From the NCBI GenBank assembly GCA_009377865.1, contig WHTH01000008.1:1-64000 (forward strand): a stretch of DNA of 64,000 nucleotides. The letters are read 5' to 3'. The position numbers and the translations under genes are program-made. Origin of the DNA: Pseudonocardiaceae bacterium. Its GTDB lineage: Bacteria; Actinomycetota; Actinomycetes; Mycobacteriales; Pseudonocardiaceae. Of the stretch, positions 7,819 through 16,353 are shown in pieces (position 1 is the stretch's first letter; each line of letters opens with the position of its first letter). A model generated the notes under the pieces. It was not told the DNA's origin, ran no database searches, and saw only the letters and a list, made by a program, of their open reading frames with translations.

Positions 7819-9042
7819 TCAGCAGCACTCGCCGGGTGCAGACACACCGTGCGGGACGTGCCGGCACACCGAGGTGAGGCGGTAAACGGCCTCGTCGAGT
7901 ACCTCGTCGCGCTTGCAGAACGCGAACCGCACCACATGCCGCCACGGCTCGGGGTCGTCGACGAACACCGAGACGGGCACTGCGACGACCCCGGCGGCCG
8001 CTGGCAGTGCCATGCAGAAATCGACGCCGTCGGAACTGAGTCCGAGGTCCGCCGCGACGTCGCGGATGTCCGCGCAGACGAAGTAGGTGCCCTCGCTGCG
8101 GCGTACCCCGAAGCCTGCCGCGCGCAACCCGTCGGCCAGCCGGTGCCGCTTGTCCTGGAGTGCGGCGCGGTGCCTGGCCACCCAGTCCAGTTCGGACCGT
8201 AGCGCATACGCGACGGCGGGCTGGAACGGTGCCCCGCCGACGAATGTCAGGAACTGTTTGGCGGCCCGGACCGCCGCGACGAGTGCGGCCGGCCCGCACA
8301 CCCAGCCGATCTTCCAGCCCGTCGCGCTGAACGTCTTTCCCGCACTGGACACCGACAAGGTCCGCTCGGCCATCCCGGGCAGCGTGGCCAGCGGCACGTG
8401 CGATGCAGCGTCGAACGTCAGGTGCTCGTAGACCTCGTCGGTGACGACGAGCAGGTCGTGCTCGACGGCAAGCCCTGCCAGCGCGGCGAGCTCGGTGTGG
8501 GTGAACACGGTCCCGGTGGGGTTGTGCGGGCTGTTGAGCAGCAGCACCCGCGTCGAGGGGCCTACCGCCGCACGCAGCGCGTCGACGTCGAGCGCGAACC
8601 GGTCGCCGTCGTAGACCAGCGGCACGGTCCGTCGCCGCGCACCGGCCAGCGCCACCGCCGCCGCGTAGGAGTCGTAGTAGGGCTCGACGAGCAGCACCTC
8701 GTCGCCGTGATCGGACAGCGCCAGCAGCGCCGCGGCGATGCCCTCCGTGGCGCCGACGGTGACCAGCACCTCGGTGTCGGGGTCGTGGCGCAGCCCGTAG
8801 TGTGCCGAGCGGTGCTCGGCGATGGCGTCGCGCAGCTCGGGGTCACCCGGCCCAGGTGGGTACTGGTTGCGCCCCTCGGCGATGGCCGTCCGGGCCGTCT
8901 CCAGCATGCCGGCGGGTCCGTCGGTGTCCGGGAATCCCTGGCCCAGGTTGACCGCGCCGGTGCGCCCCGCCAGAGCCGTCATCTCCGCGAAGATCGTGGA
9001 GGTGAACGGCTGCAACCGGGGTACCAGTCCGTGAGGGCGCAC
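7819..9042 (-). CDS. dapC: aminotransferase, probable N-succinyldiaminopimelate aminotransferase (DapC type)
   Basis: A class I/II aminotransferase of 407 aa. Motifs in order are NLGQGFPDTDGP, GATEGIAAA, LNSPHNPTGTVF, TDEVYEHLTFD, SSAGKTFSATGWKIGW (Schiff-base Lys) and a C-terminal RFAFCKRDEVLDEA. These match the family of Rv0858c, assigned as DapC in lysine/meso-diaminopimelate synthesis. Kynurenine aminotransferase/YbdL-like enzymes share the same motifs, so the substrate is inferred. The GTG at 9042 follows GCAGGAT. The gene is divergent from the DUF445 gene, with only 24 bp between the starts. Confidence 0.75.
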   Translation of the reverse strand: MRPHGLVPRLQPFTSTIFAEMTALAGRTGAVNLGQGFPDTDGPAGMLETARTAIAEGRNQYPPGPGDPELRDAIAEHRSAHYGLRHDPDTEVLVTVGATEGIAAALLALSDHGDEVLLVEPYYDSYAAAVALAGARRRTVPLVYDGDRFALDVDALRAAVGPSTRVLLLNSPHNPTGTVFTHTELAALAGLAVEHDLLVVTDEVYEHLTFDAASHVPLATLPGMAERTLSVSSAGKTFSATGWKIGWVCGPAALVAAVRAAKQFLTFVGGAPFQPAVAYALRSELDWVARHRAALQDKRHRLADGLRAAGFGVRRSEGTYFVCADIRDVAADLGLSSDGVDFCMALPAAAGVVAVPVSVFVDDPEPWRHVVRFAFCKRDEVLDEAVYRLTSVCRHVPHGVSAPGECC

Positions 9043-9066
9043 GCGACCATCCTGCGGCAGGGGACA

Positions 9067-10326
9067 ATGAGTCCCGTGGAGCTGACCATGAACGAGCAGG
9101 CCAAGCAAACGGGCCTGCGCCGGATGAAGGTCGTGGCGCTGAGCTTCCTGCTCGGCGCGGCAGTGATCTACGTCGTCGCCCGGCTCAACCAGGACGCCGG
9201 CCCGTGGGTCGGTTACGTGCGCGCCGCCGCCGAGGCCGGGATGGTCGGGGCGCTGGCCGACTGGTTCGCCGTCACCGCGCTGTTCCGGCACCCGCTGGGG
9301 CTTCGGATCCCGCACACCGCGATCATCCCCCGCAAGAAGGACCAGCTCGGCGAGAACCTCAGTGACTTCGTCGGGTCCAATTTCCTCGCCGAGGACGTGG
9401 TGCGCGACAAGCTGCGCCGGACGGATGTCACCGCGCGGTTCGGGGCCTGGCTGGGGCAGCGTCACAACGCCGACCGGGTCACCGCCGAGCTCGCCAATGC
9501 GATGCGTGCCGCAGTGACGATCCTGCGCGACGAGGATGTGCAGGCCGTGCTGGAGACGGCAGTCGTCAAGCGGCTGATCGACCGGCCATGGGGCCCGCCA
9601 CTGGGCAAGCTGCTGGGACAGGTGCTCGCCGACGGGTCGCACCACAAGCTCGTCGACCTGGTCTGCGACCGCGCCTACGACTGGGTGCGGGCGAACCACA
9701 ACACGGTGCTGCGGGTGGTCAGCCAGCGCGCGCCGTCGTGGTCGCCGCGGTTCGTCGACGGCCTCGTCGCCGACAAGATCTACGCCGAGGTGCTCGACTT
9801 CGCCTGGGCGGTGCGAACCGATCCCGACCACGCGATGCGCAAGGCGCTCGACCGCTTCCTCGCCGAGTTCGCCGCGGATCTGCAGACCGATCCGGCGACG
9901 ATCGAGCGGGCCGAAGCGGTCAAGCACCAGGTGCTGGCGCACCCGGAGGTGCGCAACGTCATCGGGTCTGCCTGGGCAACCGCGAAGAAGATGATTCTCG
10001 ACGCCGCCGACGATCCTTCCTCGGAGCTGCGGCGCCGGGTGCGCGATGGGTTGTGCTCGCTCGGTGACCGGCTGGTCTCGGACCATGAGCTGCGGGCCAA
10101 GGTCGACGAATGGATGGAACGGGTCGTGACACACGTGATCACGAACTACCGCTCCGAGATCACCGCGCTGATCACCGAAACGGTACAGCGCTGGGACGCC
10201 GAGCAGACCTCGCGCAAGGTGGAGCTGCAGATCGGCAGGGACCTGCAGTTCATCCGCATCAACGGCACCGTGGTCGGTGCGCTGGCCGGGCTGGCGATCC
10301 ACACCGTGTCGGTGTTGTTGCTCTGA
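9067..10326 (+). CDS. DUF445 family membrane protein
   Basis: A 419-aa protein of the DUF445 (YjiN-like) family. It has an N-terminal membrane helix (VVALSFLLGAAVIYVVA), then the conserved EAGMVGALADWFAVTALFRHPLG and IPHTAIIPRKKDQLGENL. A long helical, coiled-coil-like middle follows, and a C-terminal membrane helix after the conserved GRDLQFIRINGTVVGALAG. The function of the family is unknown. ATG 9067 is preceded by AGGGGACA. ATG 9088 is an alternative start. Confidence 0.85.
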   Translation: MSPVELTMNEQAKQTGLRRMKVVALSFLLGAAVIYVVARLNQDAGPWVGYVRAAAEAGMVGALADWFAVTALFRHPLGLRIPHTAIIPRKKDQLGENLSDFVGSNFLAEDVVRDKLRRTDVTARFGAWLGQRHNADRVTAELANAMRAAVTILRDEDVQAVLETAVVKRLIDRPWGPPLGKLLGQVLADGSHHKLVDLVCDRAYDWVRANHNTVLRVVSQRAPSWSPRFVDGLVADKIYAEVLDFAWAVRTDPDHAMRKALDRFLAEFAADLQTDPATIERAEAVKHQVLAHPEVRNVIGSAWATAKKMILDAADDPSSELRRRVRDGLCSLGDRLVSDHELRAKVDEWMERVVTHVITNYRSEITALITETVQRWDAEQTSRKVELQIGRDLQFIRINGTVVGALAGLAIHTVSVLLL

Positions 10327-10397
10327 CTCGGCGGGACGTGCGGGAACGGAGCTGCCGCATTGTGGCGTACCTCACCTGAGCTGCGCAAGCAGAGCGC

Positions 10398-10426
10398 TTG
10401 CACTTGCTAGCACTGGCGCCTAGCGT
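10398..10426 (+). promoter_or_regulatory. sigma-70-type promoter for the XRE-hbhA operon
   Basis: A -35-like TTGCAC (10398-10403) and a -10-like TAGCGT (10421-10426) are separated by 17 bp, 26 bp before the chosen GTG start. No other good promoter is seen in the 126-bp gap after the DUF445 gene. Confidence 0.55.
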
Positions 10427-10452
10427 GGTCGGTGTCGGAAGGAGGTGAGCAG

Positions 10453-10917
10453 GTGAAGCGAGTCGACGACACCGTCGAGACCGTCCAGGAACTCGGCCGT
10501 GACATCGGGGCCTACATTCGCGAGCAGCGCAATCAGGCCGAGATATCGCTACGCCAGCTCGCCAAGCTCGCCGGCGTGTCCAACCCGTACCTGAGCCAGA
10601 TCGAGCGGGGCCTGCGCAAGCCCAGCGCCGGGATCCTGCAGCAGATCGCCAAGGGCCTGCGGATCTCGGCCGAGGCGCTATACGTGCAGGCCGGGATGCT
10701 CGACGAGCGGGCCGGCGGCCCGATCGCCGACGCCGTCGTCGCAGACACCTCATTGTCCGAGCGGCAGAAGCAGGTGCTGATCGACGTCTACGAATCGTTC
10801 CGGCGGGAGAACCTGGCACGGCAGTCCGGGAGCACCGCCGCTGAATCGTCCACTACTGATGGGTTTCGTGTGGACGGTAGAGCGATCGTCATCGAGACCC
10901 CCGCCACGAAGGAGTGA
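10453..10917 (+). CDS. XRE-family transcriptional regulator
   Basis: A 154-aa protein with a Cro/CI helix-turn-helix in residues about 22-77 (IRQ..ISLRQLAKLAGVSNPYLSQIERG). A helical tail follows that may dimerise. The start GTG 10453 was chosen because a near-perfect AGGAGGTGA ribosome binding site lies just upstream; a GTG at 10432 would place that site inside the gene. The neighbour order, regulator then hbhA then DUF2516, is that of Rv0474-Rv0476. Control of hbhA is inferred from the 5-bp spacing to the hbhA start. Confidence 0.85.
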   Translation: MKRVDDTVETVQELGRDIGAYIREQRNQAEISLRQLAKLAGVSNPYLSQIERGLRKPSAGILQQIAKGLRISAEALYVQAGMLDERAGGPIADAVVADTSLSERQKQVLIDVYESFRRENLARQSGSTAAESSTTDGFRVDGRAIVIETPATKE

Positions 10918-10922
10918 TCGTC

Positions 10923-11696
10923 ATGCCCACGTTGCCCACCAACAGGGACCTCACCAAGAACATCCGGACCGCCCGTCGCAACGCCGAGGCGTCCGTCACC
11001 GCCACCATGGATCGGGTCAAGACCCCGCTGCTGGCAGTGCTCGGCGCGGCCGAGACCGCCGGATCCGCGCTGACCGACGCCATCAACAAGGCGCGCAGCG
11101 AGGCGACCGGCCGGGCTCACGAGACCCAGGACCGGCTGCAGAGCGCGCTGGACGACCTGCAGCGCCGGGTCTCGGAGCTGCCTGCCGAAATCGGTGAGCT
11201 GCGGTCTCGCCTCGAGCCGGCCGAGCTGCGCAAGCTCGCGGACGCCTACGGCGAGGTGGCGCAGAAGGCCTACACGTCGCTGGCAGAGCGCGGCGACGAG
11301 CTCTTCGGTGAGTTCCGCAGCCGGCCGCAGGTCAAGAGCGCGCTGAGCTCGGTCGAGTCCGGTGTCGATTCCGCCCAGGAGCGCCTGGAGGCAGTGGCCA
11401 AGGACGTGAACAACCTGGCCGACGACCTGCTGGCCCGGTTCGCTCGCACCAGCCGCTCAGCGGGCGAGAAGGCCGCGCGGACCACTGAACAGCGTGCCGA
11501 TGAGCTCGCCGAGCAGGTCAAGGAGGTCAGCGACGAGGTCGCCGGCTCGGTCAGCGACGCCGGCGGGGAAGCCGCATCGAGCACGCGCAGCACCGCCCGC
11601 AAGACGGCCAGCCGCACCTCCGCGCAGCGCAAGCCTGCCCCCCGCCGCGCCGGCAGCAACGGCTCCGGCAGCACCGGCGGCAGCTCGAAGTCCTGA
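10923..11696 (+). CDS. hbhA: heparin-binding haemagglutinin (HbhA) homologue
   Basis: A 257-aa, mostly helical protein. The region about 20-190 is a long coiled coil with Ala, Glu, Arg and Leu heptads and the segment RDLTKNIRTARRNAEASV near the start. The C-terminus is Lys/Arg/Ala/Pro-rich and basic (TARKTASRTSAQRKPAP), as in HbhA, where this tail binds heparan sulphate. In non-pathogenic actinobacteria these proteins are thought to act in membrane or lipid-body association, so adhesion should not be assumed. ATG 10923 has AAGGAG eight bases upstream. Confidence 0.8.
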   Translation: MPTLPTNRDLTKNIRTARRNAEASVTATMDRVKTPLLAVLGAAETAGSALTDAINKARSEATGRAHETQDRLQSALDDLQRRVSELPAEIGELRSRLEPAELRKLADAYGEVAQKAYTSLAERGDELFGEFRSRPQVKSALSSVESGVDSAQERLEAVAKDVNNLADDLLARFARTSRSAGEKAARTTEQRADELAEQVKEVSDEVAGSVSDAGGEAASSTRSTARKTASRTSAQRKPAPRRAGSNGSGSTGGSSKS

Positions 11697-11775
11697 CGCC
11701 TCCCGCGTCACCGGGGCGGACCCGCGAGCCAAACTCGGGCTCCGGGTCCGGCCTGTTACGTCGTACCCTGGTGGG

Positions 11776-12060
11776 GTGCCGCCGATCGATGCCCTCGTCT
11801 ACATGATCCTCTACTTCGCGGGGATCCCGGTGGGGCTCTACGCGTTCATCCACGCCACGCTGCAGCGCCCTGACGCCTTCACCGCCGCCGACAAGCTCAC
11901 CAAGCCCAAGTGGCTCGGAATCAGTGGCGCGGCGGCGGCCGCGCTGGTGATGTCCTTCGGGTTCGCCATCCTCTGGCTGGCGGGGCTGGTCGCCGCGCTC
12001 GTCTACATAGTCGACGTCAAGCCGGCGGTCACCGAGGTGCAGGGCGGTTCGCGCTGGTGA
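11776..12060 (+). CDS. DUF2516 family small membrane protein
   Basis: A 94-aa protein with two or three hydrophobic helices (ALVYMILYFAGIPVGLYAF, GISGAAAAALVMSFGFA, AGLVAALVYIVDVKPAV). The ends VKPAVTEVQGG and TKPKWLGISG are typical of the DUF2516 family, Rv0476 being the remembered equivalent next to hbhA. No function is known. GTG 11776 is the only start giving this length. The stop overlaps the next gene by 4 bp (GTGA), implying coupled translation. Confidence 0.8.
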   Translation: MPPIDALVYMILYFAGIPVGLYAFIHATLQRPDAFTAADKLTKPKWLGISGAAAAALVMSFGFAILWLAGLVAALVYIVDVKPAVTEVQGGSRW

Positions 12061-12620
12061 GTGCCGGTTGGCAGGTTGCGGGCGAGCTGGAGACCGTCCC
12101 CGCCTTGCAGCGGCCCGAGCTGCTCGCAGCACCCGTCCACGCTGCGCTGGCCCGGCTGCCCGAGCCCGACGTCGCCCGGTGTGCGGTCGCGCCGATCGAC
12201 CCGGGGCTCGCGGACACCGCTGCGCTCTGCGAGCACTACGGTATCGGGCTGCAAGCGTGCGCCAACTGCGTGGTGGTGACCGGTAGACGGGCCGGTGAGC
12301 AGCGCTGGGCTGCGTGTCTCGTACTCGCCACCACCCGCGCCGACGTCAACGGCGTGGTCCGGCGCAGGCTCGACGTGCGCAAGGCGTCGTTCGCGTCACA
12401 GCACGACGTGGTGGCGGCGACCAGCATGGAGTACGGCGGAATCACCCCGCTGGGGCTGCCGGAGGACTGGCCAGTGCTGCTCGACCCGGCGGTGGTGGCC
12501 GCCGGCGAGCTGGTGATCGGGTCCGGGATACGGGACAGCAAGGTGCTTATCCCGGGTGACGTGCTGGCCCGGCTGCCGGGTGCCGAGGTGCTCGACGGGC
12601 TGGGTCGACCGCTGTACTGA
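12057..12620 (+). CDS. YbaK/EbsC-type aminoacyl-tRNA deacylase domain protein
   Basis: A 187-aa protein of the YbaK/EbsC (ProX-like) fold. It has VRRRLDVRKASFAS followed by TSMEYGGITPLGLPEDWPVLLD and GSGIRDSKVLIPG. Members hydrolyse mischarged aminoacyl-tRNAs. The Lys in VRKASF corresponds to the conserved catalytic-site Lys of the family. An N-terminal extension of about 60 aa precedes the domain. It starts with GTG overlapping the DUF2516 stop. Substrate specificity cannot be read from the sequence. Confidence 0.75.
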   Translation: MSAGWQVAGELETVPALQRPELLAAPVHAALARLPEPDVARCAVAPIDPGLADTAALCEHYGIGLQACANCVVVTGRRAGEQRWAACLVLATTRADVNGVVRRRLDVRKASFASQHDVVAATSMEYGGITPLGLPEDWPVLLDPAVVAAGELVIGSGIRDSKVLIPGDVLARLPGAEVLDGLGRPLY

Positions 12621-12623
12621 CAC

Positions 12624-12656
12624 CGCACGATTCGCACAATCATGCGTGATCGTGCA
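12624..12656. terminator. hairpin between convergent genes
   Basis: GCACGAT pairs with ATCGTGC, with an inner GCA/TGC extension, in the 48 bp between the YbaK-type gene and the convergent isomerase-like gene. No long T tract follows. It is placed to terminate both transcripts. Confidence 0.6.
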
Positions 12657-12668
12657 TGTCTCCCCGGG

Positions 12669-13397
12669 TCAGCGGGCTCGGACGGCTGCCGCGAGCTCCC
12701 GGTTGCCGGTGATCTTGGCATGTGACGGGCGCCCCCAGGCCGCCCGGTAGATCGCGTCGGCCAGGCCGATCACCGACGCGTCCGGTTCCGCGACGATCTC
12801 CGGGGCGGTCTGCGGGAGCTGGCCTGCGACGAGCCGCACGGTCCAGGCCCGCCCGGCATCGGCCGCGTGGTAGAGCACGGTGCCAGCGAGGTCGGAGTCG
12901 GCCCATTCGTCGGTCCGGCGCTGGATCAGGCGGGTGAGCACCTCGTCGATGCCGTCGGCGGCGACATCCGGGCCCACCCCGGTGTCCTCGCCGGTCGTGC
13001 CCTGAGCGTCGAGCCGGTGCATGGTCGCCTCGTGCGCCATCCGCCGTGCCCAGAACGCCGCCGTTTTCGGTGCGGTGGGGGAGAAGTTCCACGCGGGGGC
13101 GGCGGGATCGGCCGTGCGCAGCGCCTCCAGCAGCTCCGCCAGCCGCTCGTCATAGCCCGCGACGACTGCGTCGAGATCGCCCGACATGGCTCTTGGCTTC
13201 GTCGGGGGCGTCGACGGGTCGGCGGCGTGCAGCGCGCCGGTCACCATCGCGAACACCCGGCCGGTGTGCGCGAGCAGCCGCTGCACCGTCCAGTCCGGGC
13301 AGCTGGGCACGGTGGTGTCCGGTGCGACGGCCAGCGCTGCCGTGCGCAGCATCCCGGCCTCGGTCTCGATCACGGTGCGGTACTCGTCATGCTCCAC
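12669..13397 (-). CDS. maleylpyruvate isomerase/DinB-like protein, mycothiol-dependent family
   Basis: A 242-aa protein of the actinobacterial maleylpyruvate isomerase N-terminal (MDMPI) family. It has SCPDWTVQRLLAHTGRVFAMV near residue 32 (conserved HxG helix), WARRMAHEATMHRLDAQ near residue 116 (conserved HE..H) and a C-terminal lipid-carrier-like domain. The His and Glu residues form the metal site of the DinB fold. Most members have no known substrate. A truncated relative lies at 35481-35801. ATG 13397 gives full family length. Confidence 0.78.
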   Translation of the reverse strand: MEHDEYRTVIETEAGMLRTAALAVAPDTTVPSCPDWTVQRLLAHTGRVFAMVTGALHAADPSTPPTKPRAMSGDLDAVVAGYDERLAELLEALRTADPAAPAWNFSPTAPKTAAFWARRMAHEATMHRLDAQGTTGEDTGVGPDVAADGIDEVLTRLIQRRTDEWADSDLAGTVLYHAADAGRAWTVRLVAGQLPQTAPEIVAEPDASVIGLADAIYRAAWGRPSHAKITGNRELAAAVRAR

Positions 13398-13424
13398 GGG
13401 TGCACCCTACGACCGCACGCGAGC

Positions 13425-13928
13425 TCACTCCTCGCGGTCGCGCAGCCAGTCGGTGGCGAACTCGTGCTCGCGCTCCATCAGCCGGGTGATGTTCTCGTTG
13501 ATCAACTTCTCGACCGCGACACTGAACAGCGGGATGGGTACCTTCGTGTCGATTCGCAGCGTGACAGTGGCGCCGCCGCCGTGTGGCCGTGGCATCAGCG
13601 CCATCGTGCCGGTGATCTTGGCGGGCGTGCCCTTGATGACGGCCTTGACCGGACCACCGCCGGGACCGGTCCAGGTCTCGGTGCGCTCGATGACGACGTC
13701 GCCGGGCATCAGCGACTGCGCGTAGGTCGGTAGCCGATCCGATGGCACGGTCTGGCGTTGCACGACGGTCACGGCGCCCGATTCGTCCTGCTCCCGCGAC
13801 ACCAGCTCGGCTCCCTGTCCACCGACCTTGTCCAGCTTCGCCCGCAGGAATTCCGGGTCGGTGAGAACCTCACGGACTCGCTCGGGTGCTTCGGCGTAGG
13901 TGTGGCGCAGCTCCACCTGAGTGCTCAT
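13425..13928 (-). CDS. DUF2505 family protein (START/SRPBCC-like)
   Basis: A 167-aa protein. The pattern LRHTYAEAPERVREVLTDPEF at the start and RIDTKVPIPLFSVAVEKLINENI near the end is that of DUF2505, a helix-grip lipid-binding-like family found beside murB in actinobacteria (Rv0481c). The ligand is unknown. ATG 13928 is the natural start and lies 26 bp from the divergent murB start. Confidence 0.8.
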   Translation of the reverse strand: MSTQVELRHTYAEAPERVREVLTDPEFLRAKLDKVGGQGAELVSREQDESGAVTVVQRQTVPSDRLPTYAQSLMPGDVVIERTETWTGPGGGPVKAVIKGTPAKITGTMALMPRPHGGGATVTLRIDTKVPIPLFSVAVEKLINENITRLMEREHEFATDWLRDREE

Positions 13929-13953
13929 GCGGCGCAGGCTACCGTGGTCGGCC

Positions 13954-15030
13954 GTGACCACACCCGCGACGACCCGGGCGCGCGCCGACGTCGACCTCGC
14001 ACCGTTCACCACGCTGCGTCTCGGCGGGTCGGCGCGCCGGTTCGTCGACGCCACCGACGGCGCGGGCGCGGTGCGCGCCGTCCGTGCCGCGGACACGGCA
14101 GGCGAGCCGTTGCTGCTGCTAGCGGGCGGGTCGAACCTGGTGATCGCCGACTCGGGGTTCGAGGGCACGGTGGTGCGGCTGGCCAGCCGCGGGGTGGAGA
14201 TCGACGGGGTCGGGGTGCTGCGTGCCGCCGCGGGCGAGGACTGGGAGGCCGTGGTGGCACGAGCCGTCGGGGCCGGCTACGGCGGGCTGGAATGCCTGTC
14301 GGGTATCCCCGGGTCCGTCGGCGCGACACCGGTGCAGAACGTCGGCGCCTACGGTGTCGAGCTCTCCGACCTGCTGCTCGACGTGGAGCTCTACGACCGC
14401 GACAGCGGGCAGACCCGGACCGTGGCCGCGGCGGAGCTGGGCCTCGGGTACCGGACCAGCATGCTCAAGGGCACCGACGCCGCCGTCGTGCTGGCGGTGC
14501 GGCTGGCGCTGCGGCCCGACGGCCTGTCCGCACCGATCCGCTACGCGGAACTGGCCCGCGTGCTCGACGTCGAGGCCGGGGACCGGGTGCCGGCGCCCGC
14601 GGCCCGCGAGGCGGTGCTGGCGCTGCGCCGTGGCAAGGGGATGGTGCTCGACCCCGCCGACCACGACACCTGGTCGGCGGGTTCCTTCTTCACCAACCCG
14701 CTGCTCGACGCCGGCGAGGTCGCGCACGTGCTGGAGCGGATCGCAGACCGGGTCGGCGGTGACGTCGCGGTGCCGCAGTACCCGGGCGGGCCGGGGTGCA
14801 CGAAGCTGTCGGCCGCCTGGCTGATAGAGCGTGCCGGGTTCGGCCGTGGCCATGCCGGGCCGGGCGGCCGGGTGGCGCTGTCGGGCAAGCACACGCTGGC
14901 GCTGAGCAACCGCGGCGGGGCGAGCACCGCCGACCTGCTGGCGCTGGCCCGGGAGGTGCGTGACGGGGTGCGCTCGTGCTTCGGCGTCACATTGCACCCC
15001 GAGCCGGTGCTCGTCGGCTGCACGCTGTAG
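13954..15030 (+). CDS. murB: UDP-N-acetylenolpyruvoylglucosamine reductase
   Basis: MurB reduces UDP-GlcNAc-enolpyruvate to UDP-MurNAc with FAD and NADPH in the cytosol. The 358-aa product has the FAD-binding LLAGGSNLVIADSGF, CLSGIPGSVGATPVQNVGAYG, YRTSMLKG and the catalytic SAGSFFTNP (Ser) region, then CTKLSAAWLIERAGF and a C-terminal HPEPVLVG. GTG 13954 is chosen: VTTPATTRARADVDLAPFTTLRLGG matches the usual beginning. A GTG at 13921 would run into the divergent DUF2505 start. Its stop TAG directly touches the stop of the convergent PucR gene. Confidence 0.93.
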   Translation: MTTPATTRARADVDLAPFTTLRLGGSARRFVDATDGAGAVRAVRAADTAGEPLLLLAGGSNLVIADSGFEGTVVRLASRGVEIDGVGVLRAAAGEDWEAVVARAVGAGYGGLECLSGIPGSVGATPVQNVGAYGVELSDLLLDVELYDRDSGQTRTVAAAELGLGYRTSMLKGTDAAVVLAVRLALRPDGLSAPIRYAELARVLDVEAGDRVPAPAAREAVLALRRGKGMVLDPADHDTWSAGSFFTNPLLDAGEVAHVLERIADRVGGDVAVPQYPGGPGCTKLSAAWLIERAGFGRGHAGPGGRVALSGKHTLALSNRGGASTADLLALAREVRDGVRSCFGVTLHPEPVLVGCTL

Positions 15031-16353
15031 CTAGGACGTGACGGCGCCGCGCTGCGACTCGATAATCTTGACGGCGACATGGGCCACCAGCCGGTCGTCC
15101 GGGTCGGTGAGGTCGAGCCCGGTGATCTGCTCGATGCGCTGCATCCGGTAGGCGACCGTGTTGACGTGCAGCCGCAACGTGCGCGCGGCCTGCTTGCGGC
15201 TGCCGTGGTGGCGCAGGAAGGCCGACAGTGTGGCCACCAGGTCCGACCGGTGCCCCCGGTCGTAGTCGACCAGCAGCCCGAGGATGTCCCCGGCGAAGCG
15301 CCGCAGCGCGCTCATGTCCCCCATCGTGAGCAGCAGCCGGTAGATCCCCAGCTGATCCCAGCGCACCACGGTGCCGGCCCATCCCAGCCGGATGCCCAGG
15401 TCGATCGCCTGCTCCGCCTCGTGCAGCCCGTCGGGGGCGCGCTCGGGCTCGGCGAGCACGTCGCTGAGCCCGGAGGTGGCACCCGCTGCGCAGCCACGCA
15501 GCAGCTCGGTCAGCGCCCCGCCGGGCGTCATGCCCGGCCCGGGCGCCGGCGGGTCGGGCAGCAGCGCGATGACGGTGGCGTCGCGCAGCATCACGACGCT
15601 GCCCGGCACACTGGCCGTCAGCCGGTCCACCAGCTGCTCCCCGTCGGCGGCGCCGCCGGCCAGCCGTACCGCCGCGACCCGGAACGTGCCGCGCAGGCCC
15701 AGCGACCGCAGCTTCTTGTGGGCGTCCTCGGTGTCGAGGAAGTGACCGGAGACCAGCGCGTCGACGACCGCTCGCTGGTAGCGCATCCCCAGTTCGGTGC
15801 TGGTGCGCTCGTTGGCCAGCGTCAGCGCGAACAGCGTCGCCGCGTAGGTCGTCGTCAGCAGGTCGACGTCGTCTGGCTCGCGCGCCCCCGGGCCGTCGGG
15901 CACCAGCAGAAAGCCCAGGGTGCGCTCACCGACCGCGATCGGGGCGATCAGCCACCCGGTCTCGAAGGCGGAACCGGGGACCGGCGGCACCCGCAGCGGC
16001 CGCCGTTCGGCCTCCAGGGTGTGCAGCAGCCGCGAGACACGCTCGTCGGACCGGTCCCAGTCGGGCGCCGGGAGCTGCGGGTCGCCACCGGACTGGGCCC
16101 GCACCGCCAGCGCGGGGTCGAGCAGCACGATCCGCTTTCCCACCAGGTCCGCGAAGACCCGGGTGAGCTCCAGCGGATCGGCGCCCCGCAACGCGGCGTC
16201 GGCGAGCTGATCGCACAGCGCGATGACCCGGCGGTAGATCGTGTTCTGCCGGGACAGCCCGGCACTGTGCGCTCCGGCTCGCTCCACCGCACCGTCGGTG
16301 GCCGAGCCGAGTCCCACGAGCCCGGACCCGTCGAGCCGTCCCGGCCTGCTCAC
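15031..16353 (-). CDS. PucR-family transcriptional regulator
   Basis: A 440-aa regulator. The last 60 residues form the PucR C-terminal helix-turn-helix (LSAFLRHHGSRKQAARTLRLHVNTVAYRMQRIEQITG). The middle carries a GAF-like region (about 110-200) and a GGDEF-like connector, as in the CdaR/PucR group. The GTG start overlaps the stop of the homocysteine methyltransferase/MTHFR gene by 4 bp (16350-16353), so the two are translationally coupled. It probably senses a small metabolite and regulates methyl-group genes. The ligand cannot be deduced. Confidence 0.85.
   Translation of the reverse strand: MSRPGRLDGSGLVGLGSATDGAVERAGAHSAGLSRQNTIYRRVIALCDQLADAALRGADPLELTRVFADLVGKRIVLLDPALAVRAQSGGDPQLPAPDWDRSDERVSRLLHTLEAERRPLRVPPVPGSAFETGWLIAPIAVGERTLGFLLVPDGPGAREPDDVDLLTTTYAATLFALTLANERTSTELGMRYQRAVVDALVSGHFLDTEDAHKKLRSLGLRGTFRVAAVRLAGGAADGEQLVDRLTASVPGSVVMLRDATVIALLPDPPAPGPGMTPGGALTELLRGCAAGATSGLSDVLAEPERAPDGLHEAEQAIDLGIRLGWAGTVVRWDQLGIYRLLLTMGDMSALRRFAGDILGLLVDYDRGHRSDLVATLSAFLRHHGSRKQAARTLRLHVNTVAYRMQRIEQITGLDLTDPDDRLVAHVAVKIIESQRGAVTS

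Noticed and set aside
10432-10452. GTG 10432 as start of the XRE regulator
   Set aside because: It would place the strong AGGAGGTGA ribosome binding site inside the coding region.
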